A stretch of DNA of 64,000 nucleotides. It comes from Jatrophihabitans_A lederbergiae. GTDB taxonomy: Bacteria > Actinomycetota > Actinomycetes > Mycobacteriales > Jatrophihabitantaceae. Both the position numbers and the translations under genes were made by a program. Positions within the stretch are counted from its first letter, which is position 1, and each line of letters opens with the position of its first letter. Below, in pieces: positions 17,732 to 26,814 of the stretch. The notes below the pieces were generated by a model. It saw only the letters and a program-made list of their open reading frames with translations, was not told where the DNA came from and ran no database searches. The DNA lies in NCBI RefSeq assembly GCF_031845305.1, contig NZ_JAVREH010000003.1:1-64000 (forward strand), read 5' to 3'.

Positions 17732-18760
17732 TCAGACCGCGAGCTCGCCGCCCTCGGCCTCGTCACTCTCGGCTCCGGTCTGACCGACCTGGGCCCGCGC
17801 GGCACCCGTGACCGCACCGTCCATCGCTGAGCCGGCCGACTCTGCGCCGGCTGACTCTGTACCGGCTGGACCTGCGCCGGCTGTACCGGCTGGGCCTGCG
17901 CCGTCCGATGCTGCGCCGCCGTCCGATGCGGCTGAGGCCCCAGCCTCGTCGTCCTCGGCGATCGCGAGCAGCTTGATCCCGCTGATCGCCACCTGGGACA
18001 GCGGCAGGTGGGCGGCCTCGACCGGGATGTGCACCGCCTCGGAGTCCAGGGCCACCTTCACGATCCGGAAGCCCGCCTGGCGCAAGGCGTCCTGAAGGCC
18101 GTCGGCGGTGATGCCGTTCAGCGTCCGGTACACCTCGAGCATCTCCGAAGCCATGTCCTGCGAGCCGGTGGAACGCACCCGGCGCAGGATCTCGGCGTTG
18201 TCATAGCGGTACTGCGCGAAGCCCTCGGGGAACCAGTCCACCAGGTGGGTGCCGTGCGCGGAGTCGTAGAAGGGCCACAGCTGGATGAACAGCACCCCCA
18301 TCGGACGCAGGATTCGGCGGATCTCACGCAGCACCGCGACCGGGTCGTCGATGTGCTCGAAGGCCGACCAGCTGATCACGTAGTCGAAGCTGTCGTCCTC
18401 GGCAGGCAGCCGGGTGGTCTCACTGGTCGAGAAGTACAGGTTCGGCGGCAGCGTCTCGATGCCGGCGTGCTGGGCCGCCCGACGCTGCAGCAGGTCGACG
18501 TCGTTGTCCAGGATGTCGAAGCCGACCAGCTGCTCAGGCTTGGCCCGCACCGCCACGCCGAGGTCGATGATGCCGTCGCCACAGCCGACGTCGGCGATCC
18601 GCTTGTCCTCGAGAGAGATGCCGTCACCGGCGAAGAAGTCCACGATCGCGCCGGCCGCGTCGACGAAGTGGGCACGCCACCACACCTCGGGATCGACCGA
18701 CTTGGAGAAATGGTCACAGCCGCTGGGGGGCGGCGGGGCGTCGATCGCGGATTCTGACAT
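17732..18760 (-). CDS. SAM-dependent methyltransferase (paralogue 1, long repetitive tail)
   Basis: A 342-residue class I methyltransferase. Motif I is RIADVGCGDGIIDLG (about residues 54-68); FDYVISWSAFEHIDDP is the UbiE-type motif; LFIQLWPFYDSAHGTHLVDWFPEGF follows and is shared with the paralogue at 18889-19878. The last 70 residues are a degenerate Ala/Gly/Pro/Ser/Thr repeat (GAGPAGTAGAGPAGTESAG), encoded by imperfect 15-base repeats and probably disordered. The substrate is unknown. Position beside an ABC exporter and glycosyltransferases suggests a sugar hydroxyl of the surface glycan. Confidence 0.85.
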   Translation of the reverse strand: MSESAIDAPPPPSGCDHFSKSVDPEVWWRAHFVDAAGAIVDFFAGDGISLEDKRIADVGCGDGIIDLGVAVRAKPEQLVGFDILDNDVDLLQRRAAQHAGIETLPPNLYFSTSETTRLPAEDDSFDYVISWSAFEHIDDPVAVLREIRRILRPMGVLFIQLWPFYDSAHGTHLVDWFPEGFAQYRYDNAEILRRVRSTGSQDMASEMLEVYRTLNGITADGLQDALRQAGFRIVKVALDSEAVHIPVEAAHLPLSQVAISGIKLLAIAEDDEAGASAASDGGAASDGAGPAGTAGAGPAGTESAGAESAGSAMDGAVTGAARAQVGQTGAESDEAEGGELAV

Positions 18761-18888
18761 CGGTTAGCGCAATCCTCCTGAAACAGCGGCCACCGCGCCG
18801 CTGGGGCGCCGTCGACGGGGCCGCGACCGTGCCGGACGGGGATAGGTCCCGACCGGAGTACCCGGTAGAGACTACGGCAGAGGCGGTG

Positions 18889-19878
18889 TCACTGATCTCG
18901 GTCTGCCACCTGCAGCCGCTCCAGCCGGTCGTCCAGCCGGCGGAGCGCGCCACGGCTGATCCGCAGCGCTGCGTGCCTGACCCGCGCCGTGGTACCGGCG
19001 GCTGCCGGGGCGGGTTGCGCGGCCGCCTCGGGTTGTGGCTCGGACGTCGCGTCGGGGCCTGGCCCGTCCTTGACCGCGAGCAGCTTGATGCCGCTGATAC
19101 CGATGCGCGAGGGCGGGATGTCGGCGGCCTCGCTCGGGATGTGCGCCCCGTCGGCCTGCAGCTCCAGCTTGACGACCCGGAAGCCGGCCTTGCGCAGGGC
19201 GGCGTGCAGGCCGTCGGCGGTGATCCGGTTCAGAGTGCGGTAGGCCTCGTACATGCCGGCCACGGCGTCCTGGTTGCCGGTCGCCCGCATCCGCCGCAGG
19301 ATCTCATCGTCGTCGTAGTGGAACTGTGCGAAGCCCTCGGGGAACCAATCCACCAGGTGGGTGCCGTGCGCGGAGTCGTAGAAGGGCCACAGCTGGATGA
19401 ACAGCACGCCCTCGTCCGTCAGGATCCGGCGGATGTCGCGCAGCACCGGCACCGGGTCGAGGATGTGCTCGAACGCCGACCAGCTCAGCACGTAGTCGAA
19501 TGAGCCGTCGGGGGCAGGCAGCCCGGTCTCGCCACAGGTCACGAAGCTGAGGTTGTCCGGCAGCTCCTGGACATCGCAGGCCGCGGCCTGCTCGCTCAGC
19601 GCCGCCGTGTCGGTGGGAACGACGTCGAAGCCGACGAGGCCGGCCGGCTTCGCGCGCACGGCCAGACCCAGGTCGGTGATGCCGTCGCCGCAGCCGACAT
19701 CGGCTACCCGCTTGCCTTCAAGCGAGATGCCGTCACCACCGAGGAAGTCGATGACCTCGCCGGCTGCCTGCTCGAAGTGCGAGCGGAACCACACCGTCCC
19801 GTCCGCGGAGCCCGAGTAGTGACCGCTGGACACAGGCTCTGTGCTGGACTGCATCGAAACGGCTTCAGAGGCGGACAA
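18889..19878 (-). CDS. SAM-dependent methyltransferase (paralogue 2)
   Basis: A 329-residue class I methyltransferase, clearly duplicated with the downstream gene: VADVGCGDGITDLGLAVRAKP, FDYVLSWSAFEHILDPVPVL and FIQLWPFYDSAHGTHLVDWF are nearly the same. The tail differs and ends in a basic region (RISRGALRRLDDRLERLQ) that could bind a membrane or partner. TTG 19878 has GGAGC four bases upstream; ATG 19854 is an alternative. It is transcribed divergently from the membrane protein at 19988, and 128 bases separate it from paralogue 1, probably one transcript. Confidence 0.85.
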   Translation of the reverse strand: MSASEAVSMQSSTEPVSSGHYSGSADGTVWFRSHFEQAAGEVIDFLGGDGISLEGKRVADVGCGDGITDLGLAVRAKPAGLVGFDVVPTDTAALSEQAAACDVQELPDNLSFVTCGETGLPAPDGSFDYVLSWSAFEHILDPVPVLRDIRRILTDEGVLFIQLWPFYDSAHGTHLVDWFPEGFAQFHYDDDEILRRMRATGNQDAVAGMYEAYRTLNRITADGLHAALRKAGFRVVKLELQADGAHIPSEAADIPPSRIGISGIKLLAVKDGPGPDATSEPQPEAAAQPAPAAAGTTARVRHAALRISRGALRRLDDRLERLQVADRDQ

Positions 19879-19987
19879 CGGAGCTCCTTCATGCGGTGGC
19901 GGGGTATGCGGTGCCGGTGCGGTAGTTGGCTATACCTTAGACAGCTATTCCGTGCGGTCAGCCGGCGGACGCGGGGTTCCCTGGGCA

Positions 19988-21907
19988 ATGCATACTGGCC
20001 GGGTGGCGAGCGCGACGAACGGTTGGACCGAGCGTCCGACGCCGCGGCAGAGTGGCCGTCAGTGGTGGCTGCTGGACCGGCTCGCGCTGGCTCTGGCCGG
20101 GCTGCAGGCCCTCGCGCTGTTCGCCTTCATCCGGGTCGGTGGCTGGTTCCAGGACGACTTCCAGAACCTCGAGATCGCCCAGCACTCGCAGCTGACCCGG
20201 AGCTACCTGACGTTGACCGTGTTCGGGCATCCGCAGCCCGGAAACCGGCTGATCAACTGGATCCTGATCAGGGTCGCGCCGATGAACTACCAGGTGGTCG
20301 CCGCGCTGCTGGCCATCGCCGTCGCGTTCGCCGCCTGGATGGTCTATCGCATCCTGCGGCTGCTGTTTCCGGCGAGCCCGCTGCACCTGGTGCTGATGTC
20401 GATGACCGGTGCCACCGCCCTGTGGCTGCCCACCGAGATGTGGTGGGCAGGCGGCTCCGGGGTGACGGCGTGCGTGCTCGGCGGTGTCCTGAGCACCCAC
20501 GCGACGGTGCGGTGCTACCTGGCCCGCGGTGTGGCAGCGCGGATCGGCTGGGGGCTTCTGGCTGGTTGCTGGCTGCTGGCGGGGCTGGCCTGCTACGAGC
20601 GGACGCTGTTCGGCGGCGTGTTCGCCGCGGCATTCCTGCCGATGGCGGTGTGCCGCCGGATCCGCGTCCGGGACGTGGCGCTGGTGCTGCGCCGGGCCTG
20701 GATCGCCTACCTCGCGCTGGCCGTGGTAGGCGCCGGCTACCTGACGTACTACCTCAGCGGCTCGTTCGTCCAGCAGGTGCCCGGCTACACCAGGACGGAA
20801 GTCGCGCACTACCTCTGGATCGCGTGGAGCCGCGCCCTGGTTCCCGGCCTGTTCGGCGGTCCGATCGGCTTCACCGCGGTGGGGCCGCTGTCCGCGGCCG
20901 GAACGCCGCTGTGGTGGCTGGTGCTCACGGAACTCGCGATGCTTGCCGTGGCGGTGCTCGGACTGCGCCGGCTGGGCCGGCGGTCCCTGCGCGGCTGGGT
21001 GCTGTTCCTGCCGATCTTCGTCGTTGCGCAGTACTCCATCGCGACCGCTCGGCTGGTGACGCACGGGGTGCGGATCGGCACCGAGTACCGCTACATCTCG
21101 GACATGGCGCCGCTGGCGGTGATGGCGCTGGCCGTCGTGCTGCTGCGTCCGGTGCCCGGCCGGGAGGGCCCGATCCCTCCGGCGAGCACTATCCCTGTCG
21201 GCACCGTACCGGCGAGCACTATCCCGGCCGGCACCGTACCGGCGGCGCGCAGGCAGTACGCCCTGGCCGGGACCGCCGTGCTCGTCATCTGGGCGGTGTT
21301 CCTGACCTCCGCGGTGCCGGCGTCGCGGCGATGGCACACCGAGCCCGGTCGTGCCTACGTCGCCAACCTGCGCGAGGGCATCGCGGCCGCGGACCGCAAG
21401 GGTCCCTGGAGCCTGTACACCCGGTTCGTTCCGGAGGAGGTCTCGCTCGCGGCCTACGGCCAGTACAGCACCACGCCGGTGGTGGCGGCACTCGTCAGCG
21501 ACGGGCCGGTCCGGACCGACGATCCCCGCTATCCGATGTACACCGTCGACGACACCGGTCACCTGCTGCCCGCCGTGTTCCAGACCACCCGCCGGGCGAC
21601 CTTCGCGTGCAGCACCCGCGCCAAGCAGCAGCTGATCGCCCAGTTGCCGAAGCGGCTGCCCGTGGACTCGTGGACGCTGTCGCTGCGGTACTCGGTCGCC
21701 GAGCCCGTGACGCTGCGGTTCGCGATGAGCGACGGCACCCGCTTCATCGAAGCTACCGGCTCGTTCCGCGGCTTCCCGGTGTCCGGCCGGGGCCAACTGA
21801 CGATGCTGCTCCGGCCCAGCGCCATCACGAGCCTGCGCCTGGACGCCGCTGTGGCGGGGATCTGCCTGTCCGACGTACGGATCGGCCGGCCGATCCCCAC
21901 GAGCTGA
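19988..21907 (+). CDS. Polytopic membrane protein, possible GT-C-type glycosyltransferase
   Basis: A 639-residue protein not assigned to a named family. After a short cytoplasmic start there are about ten hydrophobic segments (LALALAGLQALALFAFI, VVAALLAIAVAFAAWMVY and others), then a soluble C-terminal domain of about 190 residues. The first outer loop contains GGWFQDDFQNLEIA, with an acidic DD pair at the position where GT-C glycosyltransferases keep catalytic acids; this makes a lipid-sugar-dependent transferase plausible but unproven. A ten-residue repeat (ASTIPVGTVP, ASTIPAGTVP) sits in a loop. ATG 19988 is chosen over longer in-frame starts that overlap the divergent methyltransferase. 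Confidence 0.65.
   Translation: MHTGRVASATNGWTERPTPRQSGRQWWLLDRLALALAGLQALALFAFIRVGGWFQDDFQNLEIAQHSQLTRSYLTLTVFGHPQPGNRLINWILIRVAPMNYQVVAALLAIAVAFAAWMVYRILRLLFPASPLHLVLMSMTGATALWLPTEMWWAGGSGVTACVLGGVLSTHATVRCYLARGVAARIGWGLLAGCWLLAGLACYERTLFGGVFAAAFLPMAVCRRIRVRDVALVLRRAWIAYLALAVVGAGYLTYYLSGSFVQQVPGYTRTEVAHYLWIAWSRALVPGLFGGPIGFTAVGPLSAAGTPLWWLVLTELAMLAVAVLGLRRLGRRSLRGWVLFLPIFVVAQYSIATARLVTHGVRIGTEYRYISDMAPLAVMALAVVLLRPVPGREGPIPPASTIPVGTVPASTIPAGTVPAARRQYALAGTAVLVIWAVFLTSAVPASRRWHTEPGRAYVANLREGIAAADRKGPWSLYTRFVPEEVSLAAYGQYSTTPVVAALVSDGPVRTDDPRYPMYTVDDTGHLLPAVFQTTRRATFACSTRAKQQLIAQLPKRLPVDSWTLSLRYSVAEPVTLRFAMSDGTRFIEATGSFRGFPVSGRGQLTMLLRPSAITSLRLDAAVAGICLSDVRIGRPIPTS
21181..21240 (+). repeat. Two tandem 30-bp repeats inside a membrane-protein gene
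   Basis: Units 21181-21210 and 21211-21240 differ at three bases. Each encodes ASTIP(V/A)GTVP in a loop between membrane segments. The length is a multiple of three, so copy-number change would keep the frame. Confidence 0.85.
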
Positions 21908-21916
21908 CCGGGCGGG

Positions 21917-23644
21917 TTACTTGGTGACAGTCGGAAGGGCGGTGGCCGGCAGCGTGAACAGGCCGTCGTCGAAGCCGAGTACGAGCGTGACGGTCGATTC
22001 GCTGGACGGCGTGACGGCCTGGAAGCCGGTGTCGTCGGGGTAGGTGCTGTACAGCATGGGCACATCGGTCCTGAGCATCAGGCCGGCGCCGCCGCCGACG
22101 ATCTTGCCGGTGCTGTCGATGATCGCGACGCACTTCAGCTTGTGCCCGGCCCGGTAGATCCAGCCATCGATCTCACGCGTGCCGCCCACCAGCTGGTTCT
22201 TGTCGACCTTGCCCGCGCCGGGGAACTGCGCGGCGGGCAACTGTCCCAGCGTCGCCGGGTTGAGCGTGGCATCGGGCTTGAGACCGCAGCCAAGGGTGTA
22301 GTTGCCGACGAACGGGTAGCTGTGCAATGCCTTCAGCCGCGGGATCTGCGCCGCCGGCGTCTGCATGCGCACGACGAACGGATCGGTCGCATCGAACCGG
22401 ACGCCGGCCGCCATCGCGTTCTGCAGCGGGCTCTCGGCGATGGTGGCTGCGTACAGGGCCGGGCTGGCGCCCCAGAACACGGCGATGGCTGCCACGGCGG
22501 CTCCGGCCCGCACGATGAGCTCACGCTGCACCCGGGCCAGCCGGACACCGACGACCAGCACCGAGATCCAGAACAGCGCCGACAGCGACACGTAGCGAGC
22601 CTGGGCCCCGTCACCGGTGAACACCTCGCTGCGGCCGAGCGAGATCAGCACCGACGCACCGATCGAGTACACCGCGACCCCCCAGATCCCGATGAGGTCG
22701 GCGTACTCCTCCTGATTCTGCCAGTACGTTCCGAACCCCACGCCCAGGACGAGCAACCCCGCGGCACCGGCGACGAGGCCGATCGAGCCGCCGGTGGGGT
22801 CCCACAGCGTCGAGAGGTTGGTGAGGAACGTCTGCAGCAGCAGGCCCGGGTCGTGACCCACCGGCTGGCCAGTGGCCGTGCCGTTGGCGGTGAGCTTGTA
22901 GAAGATCAGCGTGCCGAACAGCAGACCGGTGGGCAGCGCCCACCGCCACCAGCGGTCGCGGCGCAGCACCGCGACGGCGATGATCGCGACCGGGGCGGCG
23001 AAGCCCGTTCCGTAGGTGAGGATCGACAGCGCCGCGGCGACGAGGGCGAGCGCGGTGCGCTGCCGCCGGGCCAGCAGCACAGCGAGCAGCGCGAAGACGT
23101 TGGCGGTCAGCCAGGCGGTGCCGCTCATGCCCTTGACGAAGTTCCACGCGCCGGTCGGGCAGAACATGATGGCGCTGGCCGCGAGCACGACCAGGCCCTG
23201 GGTGAGCGAGGACCAGCGGCCGGGCAGCAGCCGCCAGACGATCACCAGCGACGCCACCGCGGCGAGGATGGAGAAGTAGCCGAGCTCGTGGTTGCTGCCG
23301 GTCAGGAACTTCGCGTCGACGTAGTAGACGATCTGGGTGATGACGAACGGGTGCTCGTTCTGGTAGCTGAAGAACCCGCGGGGGTGGATGCTGCCGTCCG
23401 GGTTGGTGAACCGGAGCAGCGAGCTCCAGTAGTCCAGGTACTGCATCTGGGTCGTCTGGTGAACCCGTCGCGCCATGATCAGAGCCGGCACCAGTGCCGC
23501 CAGGAACGCGTAAAGCGCCGGATTGCGCCAGAAGTGCCGGTCGAAACGGCGGGTTTCGCCCGGCTCGGTGGCTGTCGCGCCTGCGGGCGAGCTGCCAGCG
23601 GGGGGTCTGCCGCCGGAGGCACTGTCGATGGCAGCGGCCGTCAT
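21917..23644 (-). CDS. Polytopic membrane protein of unknown family
   Basis: A 575-residue protein with a short Gly/Pro/Ser-rich cytoplasmic start, about ten transmembrane segments (ALYAFLAALVPALIMARRV, YFSILAAVASLVIVW, LALVAAALSILTYGTGFAA, TGGSIGLVAGAAGLLVLGVG) and a soluble C-terminal part of about 150 residues. The first loop (QTTQMQYLDYWSSLLRFT) has an acidic residue in a GT-C-like position. I do not recognise a named family. Its ATG overlaps the stop of the upstream GT2 gene as ATGA, so it is translated with a dolichyl-phosphate-mannose-synthase-like enzyme; a polyprenyl-phosphate-sugar user is a reasonable guess. It converges with the gene ending at 21907. Confidence 0.65.
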   Translation of the reverse strand: MTAAAIDSASGGRPPAGSSPAGATATEPGETRRFDRHFWRNPALYAFLAALVPALIMARRVHQTTQMQYLDYWSSLLRFTNPDGSIHPRGFFSYQNEHPFVITQIVYYVDAKFLTGSNHELGYFSILAAVASLVIVWRLLPGRWSSLTQGLVVLAASAIMFCPTGAWNFVKGMSGTAWLTANVFALLAVLLARRQRTALALVAAALSILTYGTGFAAPVAIIAVAVLRRDRWWRWALPTGLLFGTLIFYKLTANGTATGQPVGHDPGLLLQTFLTNLSTLWDPTGGSIGLVAGAAGLLVLGVGFGTYWQNQEEYADLIGIWGVAVYSIGASVLISLGRSEVFTGDGAQARYVSLSALFWISVLVVGVRLARVQRELIVRAGAAVAAIAVFWGASPALYAATIAESPLQNAMAAGVRFDATDPFVVRMQTPAAQIPRLKALHSYPFVGNYTLGCGLKPDATLNPATLGQLPAAQFPGAGKVDKNQLVGGTREIDGWIYRAGHKLKCVAIIDSTGKIVGGGAGLMLRTDVPMLYSTYPDDTGFQAVTPSSESTVTLVLGFDDGLFTLPATALPTVTK

Positions 23645-24762
23645 ACCGAGTCGACCCTGGGCGTCACCAGGGTCGGGTCCGACGCGTGCACAGATACCGG
23701 CGCGGCCGAGCTTCCATGCTGCTGGCCGTCGAAACGGCTGATGGCGCGCTGATCGAAGACATTCTGTTCGATCCCGCCGTGCGAGTCGATCCCGCCGCGC
23801 GAGCCGCCGGCGCGGCTGAGGATCGGGACTGAGGTGTCCAGATGGCGGTCCGTCCGGTGGATGATCAGCTCCGCGAGCAGGCCCATGCCGATGAGCTGTA
23901 CCGCGAGCATCTCGAGCAGGACGCCGAGCTGCAGCAGCGGGCGGGTGCCGATGCCGTGCGAGGTGAAGATCCAGACCGCGAGCAGGTACGTCAGGATGGC
24001 CGAGCCGATCACGCCGAACATCAGGCCGAGGCCACCGAGCAGGTGCGACGGACGGCGGCCGTAGCGGGTGATCGAGACGACCGTCAGCAGGTCGAGCGCG
24101 CCGCGCGCGTAGCGCTCCAGGCCGTACTTGGAGACGCCGTGCAGCCGCGGCCGGTGGTTGACCGGGATCTCGGTGACCCGGAAGCCGTTGGCGTGCGCGA
24201 GCGCCGGGACGTAGCGGTGCAGCTCGCCGTACAGCGGAACGACGTCGTAGATCTCTTTCTTCGCCACCCGCAGCCCACTGTTGTGGTCGTTGAGCTTGAG
24301 ACCGGTGACGACGCCGGTGGCCCGGTTGAACAGCTTGGACGGCAGCCGCTTGCCGATCGGGTCCTTGCGGTCGCGCTTGTAGCCGGTCACCAGGTCATAG
24401 CCGCTCTCGAGCTGCGCCAGCATCCGTGGCAGCTCGTGCGGGTCGTCCTGCATGTCGGCGTCCATCGTGATGACGATGCGGCCCCGGGCCTCGGCGAAGC
24501 CCGCTGCCAGCGCGTCCGCCTTGCCGAAGTTGCTCCGGAACCGGATGGCGCGGACCCGGTCGTTGACGGCGCAGACGGCCTCGATGGAGTCCCAGGTCCC
24601 GTCGGTGCTGCCATCGTCGATGAAGATGATCTCGTAGCTGAACTCGGGCCGGGCCCGCAGTGCCTCCACGATCTCGTCGACCAGCGGGGCGATGGTCTTG
24701 GCCTCGTCCTTGGCGGGGATGACCACCGAGACGTCCACTGACGATGGACGGGTGCTTGTCAC
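23641..24762 (-). CDS. GT2 polyprenyl-phosphate glycosyltransferase (DPM1/ArnC-like)
   Basis: A 373-residue enzyme likely to transfer a sugar from a nucleotide donor to polyprenyl phosphate. The GT-A domain carries VDVSVVIPAKDEAKTIAPLV, FIDDGSTDGTWD, FGKADALAAGFAEARG and the metal motif VITMDADMQDDP. LNDHNSGLRVAKKEIY and EIPVNHRPRLHGVSKYG are DPM/GtrB-family signatures. Two membrane helices follow (about 240-310), then a disordered tail of about 55 residues. GTG 24762 is the start. Its stop overlaps the start of the membrane protein that may consume its product. Confidence 0.88.
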   Translation of the reverse strand: MTSTRPSSVDVSVVIPAKDEAKTIAPLVDEIVEALRARPEFSYEIIFIDDGSTDGTWDSIEAVCAVNDRVRAIRFRSNFGKADALAAGFAEARGRIVITMDADMQDDPHELPRMLAQLESGYDLVTGYKRDRKDPIGKRLPSKLFNRATGVVTGLKLNDHNSGLRVAKKEIYDVVPLYGELHRYVPALAHANGFRVTEIPVNHRPRLHGVSKYGLERYARGALDLLTVVSITRYGRRPSHLLGGLGLMFGVIGSAILTYLLAVWIFTSHGIGTRPLLQLGVLLEMLAVQLIGMGLLAELIIHRTDRHLDTSVPILSRAGGSRGGIDSHGGIEQNVFDQRAISRFDGQQHGSSAAPVSVHASDPTLVTPRVDSV

Positions 24763-24859
24763 GATGTGCTCCGTTCGGGGCTGAAGGTTCCCTGAGGATG
24801 ATACCGGCGCCGGACGGTATCGGTCGGATCGGCGGGGCTGGCTGCCGGATGTCGGGTCA

Positions 24860-25588
24860 TCAAAGCGCCGGGGCCGTCAGGATGGAGGTCTGGTCCGGGT
24901 ACGGCAGGGTCGGCGTCAACCCGCCCAACCGGCGCTCGGGGAGGCCCGAGGCGGCGATGGCTTCGCGGTAGCGGCGGCGGCGGGTGTTGTCGAACACGAT
25001 GATCCCGCCCTCTTCGAGGCGGCCCCGGGCCTTGCGCAGGCAGGCCTCGCGCGCTCGGCCGTCGATCACGATGAGCGAGAACTGGCCGGGCACGTCGTCG
25101 ATGCTCGCGACGTAGCCGGCGAAGTCCAGGCCGGCGTTGCCTTCTTTGCGGGAGCCGATCGCCGGGTTGGTGCTCCGCACCGGCTCGACGATGCGGAAGT
25201 CGATGTTGGGATGCGCGGCGAACGAGGCGGCGATGTGCTCACCGAACTCGCGGTGATGCTCGACCGAGTGCACCTCCTCGGCACGCCGGGCCAGCCACAG
25301 GGTGCTCGCGCCGGAGCCGTACTCGAAGACCCGGATGGGCTTCGGATGGGCGGCCAGCCAGGCGTCGACCACGTCGATCGCCCGGTAGGTCCACCACGGC
25401 ACGTCAAGCTTGGCGATCGCCACCGAGTCGTAGGCGCGGGTCAGGCTGTACAGCCAGTGCTTGACGCGGCGGTCACGCTCCGGTGCCTGCTCGTTCAGCA
25501 CGCCCACCTTGGTCAGCGCGCCACCGGTGCCACGCGCACCAGCGGCGTACAGGCCCTTGACCCGCAACAACGCGTTCGGTCTATCCAT
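24860..25588 (-). CDS. Class I SAM-dependent methyltransferase-like protein
   Basis: A 242-residue Rossmann-fold protein. VFEYGSGASTLWLARRAEEVHSVEHH split as motif I and its following acidic strand is typical of FkbM/MTase_24-like enzymes, and FSLIVIDGRAREACLRKA corresponds to the motif IV region. The substrate is unknown. It is unrelated in sequence to the paired methyltransferases at 17732-19878. It lies between the UPF0104 membrane protein (35 bases upstream) and the GT2 gene (97 bases downstream), all on the same strand, consistent with a polysaccharide-modifying operon. Confidence 0.75.
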   Translation of the reverse strand: MDRPNALLRVKGLYAAGARGTGGALTKVGVLNEQAPERDRRVKHWLYSLTRAYDSVAIAKLDVPWWTYRAIDVVDAWLAAHPKPIRVFEYGSGASTLWLARRAEEVHSVEHHREFGEHIAASFAAHPNIDFRIVEPVRSTNPAIGSRKEGNAGLDFAGYVASIDDVPGQFSLIVIDGRAREACLRKARGRLEEGGIIVFDNTRRRRYREAIAASGLPERRLGGLTPTLPYPDQTSILTAPAL

Positions 25589-25623
25589 GGAAAGAACTCC
25601 TGTTCCCGTCGAGCAGCGATTGC

Positions 25624-26652
25624 TCAGAGCACCGGTTGGACCATCGGGGTTGCGGCGGACCGCCTCGCCAGCCAGAGGCCGATCACGCCGCCGGCGGCGT
25701 CCACCACGATGAACAGCAACCGGGCGATGGCCGCGACCGCGACGGCCGGGCCAGTGTCCAAGCCGCTGATGGCAACGAAGATCAGTTCACGCAGACCCGC
25801 ACCGGCAGGTACCGGGATCGCCAGGAAACCGATGATCCAGGCCGCCACGGCTGCGAAGGCTACCCGAGCGGGCTGTTCGGAATAGCCGAGCGCGGCGGTC
25901 ACGCCGACCGAGGTCGCGCCGACGAGCAGCCACGTCGCGACCGACCAGGCGGTGAGCCCCATCATGGTCGACCAGGAGCGGGCCTGGATGGCGACGCGGC
26001 CCCGGGTCAGTTTCGCGCCGAGGGCCAGCACCTTGCCGAGCACCGCCGGGTGCAGCGCGCCGATGCCGATCGGGATGAACGCCAGCATCAGCCAGCCCCA
26101 GCTGAGGCCGTCGCCGTCCAGCGCGACGAAGGGGGCCAGCAGGCCGCAGACGAACGCCGCCGCCACGCACATCGCGGCGTAGGAGATCAGCGTGGTGAGG
26201 TAGCCGGTGCCGCGCGCGATGCCGGCCCTGGACGCCAGCTCACCGCGTCCGAGAACGGGCCAGACACCGCCGGGGACGTACTTGCCCAGCTCGCCGCCGA
26301 AGTACCAGGCGACCGCGTCCTGGAGCCGGGCCGGCGCGCCGAAGACATGCAGGCAGCGCCACCAGAGCAGCCCCAGTCCGGACATCGCCGCGCCCGCGCA
26401 GAGCAGCGAGACGAGTAGCAGGCCGGGGTTGGCGGTGGTGATGGAGTGCCGGATGGAGCTCCACTCACGGATCAGGGTCACCGCGCACAGGGCGACGGCG
26501 AGGACGGCGATCAGGACGCCGCCCAACTTCAGCAGGCGGCCCGCGCTCAGACCACTGCGAGAGCCAGCCGGGCTACCGGGAGAGCCAGCGGCCTCGGACC
26601 GGGGCTGATCGAGCCCGGCCGTTCCAGGCTGCTGGTTCTCCGATGCTGGCAC
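25624..26652 (-). CDS. UPF0104 / LPG-synthase-TM family membrane protein
   Basis: A 342-residue protein with a Ser/Pro-rich N-terminus and eight hydrophobic segments. It matches the lysylphosphatidylglycerol-synthase transmembrane (AglD-like, UPF0104) family: WYFGGELGKYVPGGVWPVLGR is the family signature, and IPVPAGAGLRELIFVA near the end is the conserved P-x-G-x-G-x-RE motif. These proteins are flippase-like partners of lipid-linked glycan synthesis; the soluble aminoacyl-transferase half of MprF is absent. It is the first gene of the minus-strand group and divergent from the GT4 gene. Confidence 0.85.
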   Translation of the reverse strand: MPASENQQPGTAGLDQPRSEAAGSPGSPAGSRSGLSAGRLLKLGGVLIAVLAVALCAVTLIREWSSIRHSITTANPGLLLVSLLCAGAAMSGLGLLWWRCLHVFGAPARLQDAVAWYFGGELGKYVPGGVWPVLGRGELASRAGIARGTGYLTTLISYAAMCVAAAFVCGLLAPFVALDGDGLSWGWLMLAFIPIGIGALHPAVLGKVLALGAKLTRGRVAIQARSWSTMMGLTAWSVATWLLVGATSVGVTAALGYSEQPARVAFAAVAAWIIGFLAIPVPAGAGLRELIFVAISGLDTGPAVAVAAIARLLFIVVDAAGGVIGLWLARRSAATPMVQPVL

Positions 26653-26814
26653 GGGGGCTTAGCTTAATGCGTCCGGAGCGCTTACCCTGCCTGCCACACC
26701 GGGCTCCGACGGTGGCCTGACCCGGGGCGGAGCCGGGGCAGGTGTCGCAGCAACTCGTCCGCGGCCGCGTTCGATACGATCGCGGTTCATCCCCCACCCG
26801 TCTGGAGCCATGCC

